The translations under genes and the position numbers were made by a program. 64,000 bases of DNA from DASQZK01 sp963732905 (GTDB lineage Bacteria; Bacteroidota; Bacteroidia; Bacteroidales; GCA-2748055), in the NCBI GenBank assembly GCA_963732905.1, contig CAVTBM010000012.1:434001-498000 (forward strand), in the 5' to 3' direction. Shown here one piece after another: positions 54,995 through 63,532 of this stretch. Numbering within the stretch: the first letter of the stretch is position 1; each line of letters begins with the position of its first letter. The notes under the pieces are model-generated. The model was not told the DNA's origin and did not search any database. It worked only from the letters and a program-made list of their open reading frames with translations.

Positions 54995-56248
54995 ATGGTT
55001 CTTCTTACATCAGAATTGGGAATAGTATTGATCAGTATAGCATTTTTCCTGGGGATCATCCTCCTGCTGGTACTGATCCTAATGGTTGCTAAGGCCAAAT
55101 TAAGCCCTCAGGGTGAGGTAACCCTTAAAGTCAACGATAAAGTATTTACCGTCTCACCCGGGAATACCGTACTGAGCACACTGTCAGGTCAGGATGTTTT
55201 TCTGCCTTCTGCCTGTGGTGGTGGCGGTACTTGCGGTTTGTGCAAATGCCAGGTGATTGAAGGCGGAGGCTCAATTCTGCCCACTGAAACCGGTTTCTTT
55301 ACCAGGAAAGAACAACAGGACAACTGGCGTCTGGGTTGCCAGGTTAAGGTACGGAACGATATGTCGATCAGGGTACCCGAAGAGGTCATGGGTATCCGGA
55401 AATGGGAATGTGAAGTGATCTCCAACAGAAACGTAGCAACCTTTATTAAGGAGTTCAAAGTGAAGTTGCCCGAAGGGGAACACCTTGAATTTAAGTCCGG
55501 AGGTTATATACAGATAGACGTTCCGAAAATTGATGTCGAGTTCAGGGATATGATCGTTGAGGAACAGTTCAGGGATGAATGGGACAAGTTCAATATGTGG
55601 GATCTCAGAATGAAGAACCCTGAGGAAACGTTCAGGGCTTATTCTATGGCCAACCACCCGGCTGAGGGAAACATCATCATGCTGAACATCCGTATTGCCA
55701 CACCACCCTGGGACAGGGCAAAGGGCCAGTTCAGGAAGGTCAACCCCGGGATATGTTCATCTTATATCTTCTCAAGAAAACCGGGAGATAAAGTGACCAT
55801 ATCCGGACCCTATGGTGAATTCTTCATTAAGGGCACCGACCGCGAAATGGTTTATATCGGGGGTGGCGCTGGAATGGCACCTCTGCGTTCGCATATTTTT
55901 CACCTTTTCCATACCCTTAAAACCAACAGGAAAGTAAGTTACTGGTATGGGGCCAGATCTAAAAGGGAAATCTTCTATGAAGAGGAATTCAGAAAAATTG
56001 AAAAGCAGTTTCCTAACTTCAAGTTTAATATCGCTCTCTCGGAGCCCCTGCCGGAAGATAACTGGAATGGGTATAAAGGTTTTATCCACCAGGTGGTTTA
56101 CGATGAATACCTCAGCAAACATGAGGAACCCGAAGATATCGAATTTTACCTCTGCGGTCCGCCCATGATGAACGATGCCGTCATGAAAATGCTCTACGAT
56201 CTGGGTGTTCCTGATGAAATGGTCGATTATGACGATTTTGGAGGATAA
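54995..56248 (+). CDS. nqrF: Na+-translocating NADH:quinone reductase subunit F
   Basis: 417 residues: an N-terminal membrane helix (about 8-32), a [2Fe-2S] ferredoxin domain with Cys74, Cys80, Cys83 (SACGGGGTCGLCKCQV) and Cys115 (GCQV), then a ferredoxin-reductase module with the FAD motif RAYSMANHP and the NADH motif GGGAGMAPLRSH; CGPPMMNDA and the C-terminal DDFGG complete it. It is the NADH entry point of the pump. 25 bases after nqrE. Confidence 0.96.
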   Translation: MVLLTSELGIVLISIAFFLGIILLLVLILMVAKAKLSPQGEVTLKVNDKVFTVSPGNTVLSTLSGQDVFLPSACGGGGTCGLCKCQVIEGGGSILPTETGFFTRKEQQDNWRLGCQVKVRNDMSIRVPEEVMGIRKWECEVISNRNVATFIKEFKVKLPEGEHLEFKSGGYIQIDVPKIDVEFRDMIVEEQFRDEWDKFNMWDLRMKNPEETFRAYSMANHPAEGNIIMLNIRIATPPWDRAKGQFRKVNPGICSSYIFSRKPGDKVTISGPYGEFFIKGTDREMVYIGGGAGMAPLRSHIFHLFHTLKTNRKVSYWYGARSKREIFYEEEFRKIEKQFPNFKFNIALSEPLPEDNWNGYKGFIHQVVYDEYLSKHEEPEDIEFYLCGPPMMNDAVMKMLYDLGVPDEMVDYDDFGG

Positions 56249-56443
56249 TACAGGACGATAAAGCCTGAACCTTTTATGAAGCTGTTTATCTCTTAGCAAA
56301 AAAGGATTATTTGTCTGACTTTTATACAACATGTTAATATGCATCACGTTTGACATGATCGTTTAGGCCATCTCACAAAGCCCTGCCCTGCATTTGCCGG
56401 TTCATACCTGGTCATGACCGGAAAACATTAAAATGATACTGAA

Positions 56444-57457
56444 ATGAAAACCAAAATCCCGGGGGTTTTACTCCTGATCATGCTTTTCCTGGCATCATGC
56501 CGGCCATCAGGTAACCTTACCTATTTTAAGATTACGGGCTTCACCCAGGGGACAAGTTACCATATTACCTATGCTGTAAAGGATTCGATCAATTTTCAAC
56601 CAGAGGTCGATTCCCTTCTGCACAGCTTTGATCTTTCTCTCTCCACTTATATTCCTAATTCTCTGATATCCAAAATAAACCGGAATGAGGATTTGATCGT
56701 GGATGCTAAATTCAGGGAAGTATATGATGTTGCAAAGGCGGTTTACCAGGCTTCTGACGGGGCCTTCGATATCACCGTTATGCCTCTGGTAAATGCCTGG
56801 GGTTTTGGCCCGGGACCTAAGGCGGAAGTTGACAGCAGTATGATTGACAGTTTACTTCAGTATGTGGGAATGGATAAGATCCGTATTGAAGGTGACCGGC
56901 TCGTAAAAACTGACCCGCACGTAACCATTGACGACAATGCGCTTGCCCAGGGTTACTCGGTCGACGTAGCTACCCGTTTTCTTGAAGAGCATGGTGTTAA
57001 GAACTATATGGTTGAAATCGGTGGTGAGCTGAGAACCAAAGGACTCAATCCCAGGGATGAAATATGGAAGATCGGGATTGACCGTCCCGACTTTGGTAAC
57101 ATGATCCCCGGTTCCGACCTGCAGGCTATTGTCCGCATCGAGAACAGGGCGCTGGCCACAAGTGGTAACTACAGGAAATTTTACGAAAAGAATGGAGTAA
57201 AATACGCCCATTCCATTGATCCGAAAACAGGATACCCCGTGATGAGGCGGCTGTTAAGTGCATCTGTCGTTGCTGATGACTGTATTACAGCTGACGCCTA
57301 TGCTACAGCCTGCATGGTTCTCGGCCTGGAGAAAAGTAAAACTCTGCTGAAGGAACATCCGGAACTTGAGGCGTATTTTATCTACAGTGATGATAATGGA
57401 AAATATAAGGAGTACTATACGAAAGGATTCAAATCGCTGATCATCAAAGAGGAATAA
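56444..57457 (+). CDS. apbE: FAD:protein FMN transferase (flavin transferase)
   Basis: 337 residues, exported lipoprotein (LASC lipobox, Cys19). It moves FMN from FAD onto the threonines of NqrB and NqrC. Conserved blocks are FTQGTSYHITY, SLSTYIPNSLISKIN, GAFDITVMPLVNAWGFG, the nucleotide-binding NYMVEIGGELRTKG, SGNYRKFYEKNG and AHSIDPKTGYPV with the Mg-binding region ADAYATAC. It follows nqrF by 195 bases on the same strand, either with its own promoter or in the same operon, and two NqrM-like genes face it. Confidence 0.95.
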   Translation: MKTKIPGVLLLIMLFLASCRPSGNLTYFKITGFTQGTSYHITYAVKDSINFQPEVDSLLHSFDLSLSTYIPNSLISKINRNEDLIVDAKFREVYDVAKAVYQASDGAFDITVMPLVNAWGFGPGPKAEVDSSMIDSLLQYVGMDKIRIEGDRLVKTDPHVTIDDNALAQGYSVDVATRFLEEHGVKNYMVEIGGELRTKGLNPRDEIWKIGIDRPDFGNMIPGSDLQAIVRIENRALATSGNYRKFYEKNGVKYAHSIDPKTGYPVMRRLLSASVVADDCITADAYATACMVLGLEKSKTLLKEHPELEAYFIYSDDNGKYKEYYTKGFKSLIIKEE

Positions 57458-57471
57458 TCAGATGAACAGCC

Positions 57472-57669
57472 TCAGGCCGTGGGTTCCTCCCTGTCGGTAT
57501 AACAACTTTCGCCACAACCACAACTGATACCCTGCTTTTTAAGCTCAGGTGATGAAGCGGCACAACTGCCTCCCCGGAATTCCGCTTTACGGTCGAGTAT
57601 AAGTCTGACCGACATGGCAGCAAAAGCCAGAATCATTAACAGTACGGCAAGAATCAGAACTTTTAACAT
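57472..57669 (-). CDS. nqrM: NqrM-like Na+-NQR maturation protein (DUF539)
   Basis: 65 residues from ATG 57669; the longer reading from 57699 adds ten unlikely residues before the hydrophobic start. One membrane helix (VLILAVLLMILAFAAMSV) is followed by DRKAEFRGGSC and SCGCGESC, giving Cys36, Cys50, Cys52 and Cys56, the four-cysteine pattern of NqrM. In Vibrio, NqrM is required to assemble the Fe centre between NqrD and NqrE. It is convergent with apbE, directly after the nqr cluster. Confidence 0.8.
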   Translation of the reverse strand: MLKVLILAVLLMILAFAAMSVRLILDRKAEFRGGSCAASSPELKKQGISCGCGESCYTDREEPTA

Positions 57670-57716
57670 GATGATGTCCTCCCTTTGCTCATCAAACAAC
57701 TACGTTCCGGAAATGT

Positions 57717-57950
57717 TTACTCATCATCCCCGAATATACTTTCACATCCGGCGCAGTCCGTATTCCGGAGATTTTTAAAGCATTTATATTCTTCGTGTTT
57801 CACACAGGTAATCCCTAGCTTTTTCATGTCTTTGTTACGACCGATCTCGTATGCAGGGAATTTCCCGTTTTTCCTGAACAGGATATTAAATGCCAGGCCT
57901 ATCATGGAAATGCTTAAAAGCACTACAGATAATATCAAAATCTTAATCAA
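57717..57950 (-). CDS. NqrM-like small membrane protein, second copy
   Basis: 77 residues: one N-terminal helix (ILILSVVLLSISMIGLAFNI), then FRKNGKFP, a GRNKDMKKLGITC stretch and a different cysteine set (Cys49, Cys57, Cys66, Cys69 in DCAGC). The general plan matches the neighbouring NqrM but the C-terminus does not, so it is a diverged paralogue or an analogous small metal-handling protein. It lies 47 bases upstream of nqrM on the same strand and has a good promoter. Function is not known to me. Confidence 0.7.
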   Translation of the reverse strand: MIKILILSVVLLSISMIGLAFNILFRKNGKFPAYEIGRNKDMKKLGITCVKHEEYKCFKNLRNTDCAGCESIFGDDE

Positions 57951-57994
57951 TGCTTGAACAATTTGAAGTTAAAATTTGTCTGTCTAATTGTCGA

Positions 57995-58024
57995 CAAAAT
58001 TACAGATTTATTAAGATATTTCAA
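57995..58024 (-). promoter_or_regulatory. Promoter of the two NqrM-like genes
   Basis: On the minus strand a TTG (58024-58022) is followed after exactly 19 bases by TAATTTTG (58002-57995), matching the Bacteroidota TTG-N19-TAnnTTTG promoter. It ends 44 bases before the ATG at 57950. This is the only complete two-part match I found in the window. Confidence 0.6.
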
Positions 58025-58085
58025 TGTCTTTTAAACCATCAGACTCATTTATTATTGCCTGATTTTCATGTAAAATTAGATATTT

Positions 58086-60539
58086 ATGCCGCAGCCTACA
58101 GATATCCATCCCTTATACGTGACAGGACAGGAGCAGGAGATTAGTTTTCAGGAATTCAGGGAGGAGGTTTTAGCCGATTACAGGCTGGCACATTTAAGTC
58201 GCCAATGCAGCTTGATTGCAAGGAAAGAGGTACTGTCTGGTAAAGCCAAATTCGGGATATTCGGGGATGGTAAGGAGATTGCCCAGATTGCCCTGGCGAA
58301 GAATTTCAGGGCAGGGGACTGGAGATCAGGATATTACCGTGACCAGACCTTTCTCCTGGCCACGGGCATGTCGGATACTGTTGAATTTTTCGCCCAGATA
58401 TACGGAGATACTGATCTTGAATATAATCCCTCCAACGGAGGACGTTCTTTTAATAATCACTTTGCCAGCCGGTCCCTGAATCCTGACGGAAGCTGGAAAA
58501 AGCTTTCAGAGATGAAAAATACCGCCGCCGATCTTTCGCCGGTGGCAGGTCAGATGCCCAAACTGGTAGGTCTTGGTTATGCATCAAAACTATTCAGGGA
58601 GAATCCGGCACTGCGTGAATACACCGATCTTTCTCATGGTGGAAATGAGGTGGCGTTTGGAACGATTGGGGATGCCGGCACGACGGAAGGGCATTTTTTC
58701 GAAACGGTGAATGCGGCAGCCGTATTGCAGATCCCTGTGGCAGTTGCCGTTTGGGATGATGGTTATGGTATTTCGGTCACCAGGGATTTTCAGACAGTTA
58801 AAGCCAGCATTTCTGAAGCTCTCCGGGGCTTTGTCAAGGAGGACGACACCAACGGCATCCTTTTATATTATGGTCGTGGCTGGGATTATGCCGGGCTGAT
58901 CCGGATATTTAACGAGGGGATATCCAGGTGCAGGAAGGAGCATGTGCCGGTGGTTTTTCATATTGATGAGATGGTCCAGCCCCTGGGACATTCCACTTCA
59001 GGATCGCAGGAACGATATAAGCCTGCTAAGCGGCTGGAATGGGAGAAAGACAATGACCCACTTTTAAAAATGAGACAGTGGATACTGGAAAATCATATCG
59101 AGGTGGCCGCCGTGCTGGACAGTATCGAAAAGGAAGCAGAAGAGGAAGCCCGTCAGGCCCAACGAAAAGCATGGAAAAATTATACGGTCGCCATCCGGGA
59201 TGAAAGAGAGAAATTTCTGACGATCGTAAACAACCGGTCCTGCCATTGCCGGAATGATCATTTTGACAAGATAGCCTCCCTCACCAGCGACCTTAAGAGA
59301 ATTGCCAACCCAATCCGACGGGATGTGATGAGTACTGCCCGCCGGATTCTCCGGCAAATCTGTGGCGACTGCCCGGTACGGCAGCATCTTCAAAAAGATA
59401 TCGTAGACTGGCTGAGGGATTATGATCAGGCGAACATCCGGAACTACAGCTCGCATCTTTACAATGAATCAAGCCGCTCCGCTCTCCGCGTTGCAGCTGT
59501 TGAACCTGTATGGTCGGAACAATCACCTGTCCTGAATGCACGGGAGATCCTTCAGAAGAATTTTGATCACCTTTTTGCAAAATATCCTCTCCTGCTGACT
59601 TTTGGGGAGGATACCGGTAAGATCGGCGATGTCAATAAGGGACTGGAAGGTCTGCAGGAAAAATATGGTAAACTCAGGGTTACGGATACAGGCATCAGGG
59701 AAACTACCATCATAGGACAGGGTATCGGACTTGCCTTACGGGGACTCAGGCCTATCGCTGAAATTCAGTACTTCGATTACCTTTTATACGGTCTTCAGAC
59801 GGTAAGCGACGACCTGGCAACGCTTCACTACCGTACATGCGGCGGACAGGCTGCCCCGCTGATCATCCGTACACGCGGACACCGCCTTGAAGGCATCTGG
59901 CATTCAGGCTCACCACTCAGTATGGTGATTAACTCATTTCGCGGAATTTTTGTGTGCGTTCCCCGGGATATGACACGTGCTGCAGGATTCTATAACACGC
60001 TCCTGGAAGCCGACGATCCGGCCCTGGTCATCGAACCCCTTAACGGTTACAGGATTAAGGAAATACTGCCGGATAACATTGGAGAGTTCAGAATACCACT
60101 GGGAATTCCCGAAATACTCCATTCGGGCACGGACCTGACGCTGGTTACGTACGGAAGTTGCGTGCGGATCGCTGAGACGGCAGTAAAACAACTGGAGGAA
60201 TTTGATATCAGCGTTGAGCTGATCGATGTTCAGACTTTGCTGCCTTTCGATATCCATCAGAGTATCGTGGAATCGCTGAAAAAGACCAACAGGGTTGTGT
60301 TCTTCGATGAGGACGTGCCTGGCGGCGCATCTGCCTATATGATGCAAAAAGTTCTGGAAGAACAGGGCGGTTATTCTTTCCTGGATGCCGGTCCCAGGAC
60401 CATTTCGGCCAAAGAACACCGGCCTGCTTATAGCACCGACGGCGATTATTTTTCCAATCCCAATGCAGAAGATGTCTTCGAAACCATATATGAACTGATG
60501 AGGGAATCTGATCCCCGGAAATTCCCGTCCTTGTTTTAA
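58086..60539 (+). CDS. Fused E1 alpha-beta 2-oxoacid dehydrogenase (branched-chain type)
   Basis: 817 residues joining E1-alpha (about 1-370) and E1-beta (about 480-817). The alpha part has the thiamine diphosphate motif GDAGTTEGHFFETVNAA (Asp196, Asn209) and DDGYGISV. The beta part has FGEDTGKIGDVNKGLEGL, DTGIRETTIIGQGIGLAL and DEDVPGGASAYM. The linker of about 110 residues holds Cys386-His-Cys388 and Cys426-x2-Cys429, unusual for E1 enzymes. It should decarboxylate a 2-oxoacid (2-oxoisovalerate most likely) and hand the acyl group to a lipoyl E2, but no E2, E3 or lipoylation gene is in the window. Such fused E1 proteins are common in Bacteroidota. Confidence 0.88.
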   Translation: MPQPTDIHPLYVTGQEQEISFQEFREEVLADYRLAHLSRQCSLIARKEVLSGKAKFGIFGDGKEIAQIALAKNFRAGDWRSGYYRDQTFLLATGMSDTVEFFAQIYGDTDLEYNPSNGGRSFNNHFASRSLNPDGSWKKLSEMKNTAADLSPVAGQMPKLVGLGYASKLFRENPALREYTDLSHGGNEVAFGTIGDAGTTEGHFFETVNAAAVLQIPVAVAVWDDGYGISVTRDFQTVKASISEALRGFVKEDDTNGILLYYGRGWDYAGLIRIFNEGISRCRKEHVPVVFHIDEMVQPLGHSTSGSQERYKPAKRLEWEKDNDPLLKMRQWILENHIEVAAVLDSIEKEAEEEARQAQRKAWKNYTVAIRDEREKFLTIVNNRSCHCRNDHFDKIASLTSDLKRIANPIRRDVMSTARRILRQICGDCPVRQHLQKDIVDWLRDYDQANIRNYSSHLYNESSRSALRVAAVEPVWSEQSPVLNAREILQKNFDHLFAKYPLLLTFGEDTGKIGDVNKGLEGLQEKYGKLRVTDTGIRETTIIGQGIGLALRGLRPIAEIQYFDYLLYGLQTVSDDLATLHYRTCGGQAAPLIIRTRGHRLEGIWHSGSPLSMVINSFRGIFVCVPRDMTRAAGFYNTLLEADDPALVIEPLNGYRIKEILPDNIGEFRIPLGIPEILHSGTDLTLVTYGSCVRIAETAVKQLEEFDISVELIDVQTLLPFDIHQSIVESLKKTNRVVFFDEDVPGGASAYMMQKVLEEQGGYSFLDAGPRTISAKEHRPAYSTDGDYFSNPNAEDVFETIYELMRESDPRKFPSLF

Positions 60540-60795
60540 GCTGAAAATTGCCCGGCGCCCTTCATGCGTTTTCTTCTTGATATGTAATGGCATGAATTAC
60601 AGTATATTATGAATTCATCATGGAATTGGTGCAACTTCATCATGCTTTAAGCTGTCTTTTATGTAGGTCAGTAAAATAATTCAGAATAACTACATTATTT
60701 ACCTTTTTGTCAAAAAGTTATCTTCACAGACCATATTTTGAAAATACACGTTTTATATTAGTGGAAATTAGTTCGGATCGTTAAACACGATTTCA

Positions 60796-61383
60796 ATGAG
60801 CCTTAACATCGATTTCTTCAAGATAAAAAACGATAAACTGGCCAGTCCCGGAAGGGTTTTGATCTCAGAACCTTTCCTGAGTGATACCTATTTTAAAAGA
60901 TCGGTTGTCCTGCTCACGGAACACTCGGATGAAGGATCAGTGGGCTTCGTTTTAAATAAACCGGTGGATCTGCATATCCAGGATGTAATCCAGGATTTTC
61001 CTTCAATAGAAACCGGTATCTCGATTGGCGGGCCGGTGAATACAAATACTGTGCATTTTATTCATACTCTTGGCGAACTCATTCCTGAAAGTGTTCATGT
61101 ATTTGAAAATATATTCTGGGGAGGTGACTTTGATAAACTAAAATCATTGATCAACTCAGGTGAAGTGACGAGCAGGCAGGTTCGGTTTTTCCTTGGTTAT
61201 TCGGGATGGGCGCCAAACCAGCTCAAAGGAGAGATCGATGAGAATGCATGGTTGGTAGGCGAACTGGACCCAACCCTGATTATGGAATCGGATAAGACCA
61301 GTTTCTGGAATGATGTTCTGAAAAAGATGAATAACAAATACCAGGTGTGGGCCAACTTTCCGGAAAATCCCGGAATGAACTGA
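60796..61383 (+). CDS. YqgE/AlgH family protein
   Basis: 195 residues, the normal length. The family core is clear: SPGRVLISEPFLSDTYFKRS, VVLLTEHSDEGSVGFVLNKP, ISIGGPVNTNTVHFIHT and FFLGYSGWAPNQLKGEI. No signal peptide; cytoplasmic. AlgH/YqgE proteins have no proven biochemical role (links to transcription control have been proposed). It is monocistronic, with a 256-base AT-rich gap in front. Confidence 0.92.
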   Translation: MSLNIDFFKIKNDKLASPGRVLISEPFLSDTYFKRSVVLLTEHSDEGSVGFVLNKPVDLHIQDVIQDFPSIETGISIGGPVNTNTVHFIHTLGELIPESVHVFENIFWGGDFDKLKSLINSGEVTSRQVRFFLGYSGWAPNQLKGEIDENAWLVGELDPTLIMESDKTSFWNDVLKKMNNKYQVWANFPENPGMN

Positions 61384-61403
61384 CCGGCCGGAATCCTCCC
61401 TGT

Positions 61404-61889
61404 TCAGATAATCCTGTCTGCCAGAAAGCGCATATCCTGATTCGGCTCCACCAATATTGTCCTTAAACCCACTTTCCGGCCGGCTTCGATATCGGTTTCC
61501 CGGTCTCCCACAAACCAGGAAGAAAGGATATCAATGTTAAAGCGGGCCATAGCCTTCTCAAATAAAAGGGTTTGCGGCTTACGGCAAAGGCAGTTCTCCA
61601 CATCGGGGTGATGCGGGCACATATATACCTCGCTGAAATGAACGCCGTCACGGCCCAGTTCTTCAGCCATAAGAAGGTGAATGTGTGCTGCATCTTTCCT
61701 CGTGTACAATCCTTTTGAAATCCCTCCCTGGTTGGTTATAAGGATCAAAAGGTACCCACGGTCACTGAGCGTTTTCAGGACAGACTTAATGCCCGGGTTA
61801 AACCTGAAATCCTCAGTCCGGTATATATAATACAGACCTTCCTCATTGTTGATGACACCATCACGGTCGAAAAAAACAGCTTTGTTCAT
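61404..61889 (-). CDS. D-glycero-D-manno-heptose bisphosphate phosphatase-like (GmhB-type HAD)
   Basis: 161 residues. HAD motif I is FFDRDGVINNEEG (Asp8, Asp10), motif II LLILITNQGGISKG, then the zinc loop Cys91-Pro-His93 ... Cys100-Leu-Cys102, the lysine in CRKP, and FVGDRETDIEAG. The zinc loop is diagnostic of the GmhB/HisB-N subgroup. It would remove the 7- or 1-phosphate of heptose 1,7-bisphosphate before activation, upstream of HldD encoded at 44.7 kb. A histidinol-phosphatase role is less likely without his genes. It is first-in-line downstream of the rhomboid gene with a 1-base gap. Confidence 0.85.
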   Translation of the reverse strand: MNKAVFFDRDGVINNEEGLYYIYRTEDFRFNPGIKSVLKTLSDRGYLLILITNQGGISKGLYTRKDAAHIHLLMAEELGRDGVHFSEVYMCPHHPDVENCLCRKPQTLLFEKAMARFNIDILSSWFVGDRETDIEAGRKVGLRTILVEPNQDMRFLADRII

Positions 61890-61890
61890 C

Positions 61891-62502
61891 CTAAAACTGG
61901 CTTATAAAGTGAAGAAGCAGGGAAGGCTGTATGAAAAGGGGGAAAATAAATCCGAATATTGCACCCCAGAGATGGGCATCGTGATTGACGTTGCCACGAC
62001 CCGACCGTCCCATATAGGTTGAATATATTAGATACAGAATACCAAAGACAAAACCGGGCATGGGGATAACACCATAGAACAGGATCTTGTCGAGGGGTGA
62101 AAAAAAGATACTCGTGAACAGGACCGCTGACACCGCGCCCGAAGCCCCTACCGAAGCATAATTCGGATCATCCTTACGTTTGAAAAAGGTAGAGAGGGTT
62201 GCTATGATCATGCCACCGAAATATAAAACGACGTAGGCAAGCGGAGCGGAAAAGAGCTGATGACTGTCCTCAAGACCTTTAAAAATACTCTCCACATGGA
62301 TGCCGAAAGAGAAAAAGACAAGCATGTTCACAATAAGATGAACCCAGTCGGCATGGACAAAGCCGTGTGATATAAAGCGATACCATTCATTTTTACGGAC
62401 CACATCATAAGGCTCGAAATCAAATTTTCTGAACAGATCCTCACTACTGAAACAGATGATGGAAACAATCGCGGTAACAACAACAATAATAATGGTGATC
62501 AT
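61891..62502 (-). CDS. Rhomboid-family intramembrane serine protease
   Basis: 203 residues with six membrane helices. The catalytic serine is Ser121 in VGASGAVSA and the histidine His177 in NHDAHLWGA; the helix-2 motif HLIVNM (His55, Asn59) completes the active site. RFISHGFVHADWVHL is the usual L1-helix region. It cleaves membrane helices of unknown substrates. It sits between holA (11 bases before) and the gmhB-like gene. Confidence 0.92.
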   Translation of the reverse strand: MITIIIVVVTAIVSIICFSSEDLFRKFDFEPYDVVRKNEWYRFISHGFVHADWVHLIVNMLVFFSFGIHVESIFKGLEDSHQLFSAPLAYVVLYFGGMIIATLSTFFKRKDDPNYASVGASGAVSAVLFTSIFFSPLDKILFYGVIPMPGFVFGILYLIYSTYMGRSGRGNVNHDAHLWGAIFGFIFPLFIQPSLLLHFISQF

Positions 62503-62513
62503 AACAATTTCCT

Positions 62514-63530
62514 TTAGTGCAATATTTTAAAGATCAATTCTTTCATGAGATCTCCTGAATCGGTTGAGACATTTCCATATCCCTTTGATTTGACATCATA
62601 TTCTCTGAGGAGGGAAATAATCGCCTCCACTTTACCAGCAGAATAGACGTGAGCGGCTTTCACATATTCACCGACAAAGAAAGGATGAATACGGAGCACG
62701 GACGCAACATTTCCGGGTGATTTATCTTTCAGGACATGGTAAGTCAGTATTTTGGTAAAGAAAAAATACAGGCTGGTTATGGTAACGGTTACGGGATTGT
62801 TTTTGGGATTGGCTGCAAAATACCGGATGATCCGGTTGGCCTTGACCACATCTCTTTCGGTAAGGGCTTTCTGGAGTTCAAAATTGTTAAACTCCTTGCT
62901 GATGCCTATGTTTCGTTCGATATGATCCACCGTGATGATTTTAACATTATCCGGCAGGACGATGATGAGCTTCGTTAATTCATTTTCAATGCGGGAGAGA
63001 TCATTCCCCAGGAATTCTGTGAGAAGGGCTGCGGCCTTTGGTTCGGTCTTATAACCTTTTTTTCTCAGTTCATCGGCGATCCATTGGGGGATCTTATCGT
63101 CATAAAGTTTTTTTGAATCGAAGATCAGGGAATGCTGCTGTATAGATTTATAGATTTTCTTCCTCTTGTCGAGGCTTTTATACTTGTAGTTTAAAACCAG
63201 CAGGGTTGATTTAAGAGGCTTCTCAACATAATATACCAGGTCATCAAAATTTTTTATTTCCTGTGCTTCCTTGACGACCACTACCTGGTGACCCGCCATC
63301 ATCGGAAATCTCCGGGCTGCATTGATAATAGTGGCGGCGTCCGAATCTTTGCCATATAAAACGCTCTGGTTGAAAGCTTTTTCAGCTTCAGTCAGTACAT
63401 TATCCATGATATAAGATGTGATCTTGTCAATATAGTAAGGTTCCTCGCCAGAGAGAAAATAAACCGGGTAATAGATCCGGTTACTGAGGTCCTTTATAAT
63501 CTGTTCGTAGGTCAGGGCGTCCCGGCTCAT
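62514..63530 (-). CDS. holA: DNA polymerase III subunit delta
   Basis: 338 residues, the expected length. The AAA+-like clamp-loader subunit opens the sliding clamp. Recognisable blocks are YPVYFLSGEEPYYIDKI (degenerate nucleotide-binding region), VVVVKEAQEI, SLIFDSKKLYDDKIPQWI and the lid/collar parts FLGNDLSRIENELTKL and FAANPKNNPVTVTI. It is 2 bases after the AMP nucleosidase stop, in a minus-strand run amn-holA-rhomboid-gmhB. Confidence 0.92.
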   Translation of the reverse strand: MSRDALTYEQIIKDLSNRIYYPVYFLSGEEPYYIDKITSYIMDNVLTEAEKAFNQSVLYGKDSDAATIINAARRFPMMAGHQVVVVKEAQEIKNFDDLVYYVEKPLKSTLLVLNYKYKSLDKRKKIYKSIQQHSLIFDSKKLYDDKIPQWIADELRKKGYKTEPKAAALLTEFLGNDLSRIENELTKLIIVLPDNVKIITVDHIERNIGISKEFNNFELQKALTERDVVKANRIIRYFAANPKNNPVTVTITSLYFFFTKILTYHVLKDKSPGNVASVLRIHPFFVGEYVKAAHVYSAGKVEAIISLLREYDVKSKGYGNVSTDSGDLMKELIFKILH

Positions 63531-63532
63531 AA

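Noticed and set aside
55772..56356. 194-codon minus-strand frame over the nqrF C-terminus
   Set aside because: Antisense to the NADH-binding domain of nqrF, which has all its motifs.
59934..60593. 219-codon minus-strand frame over the E1 C-terminus
   Set aside because: Antisense to the conserved E1-beta domain; no recognisable features.
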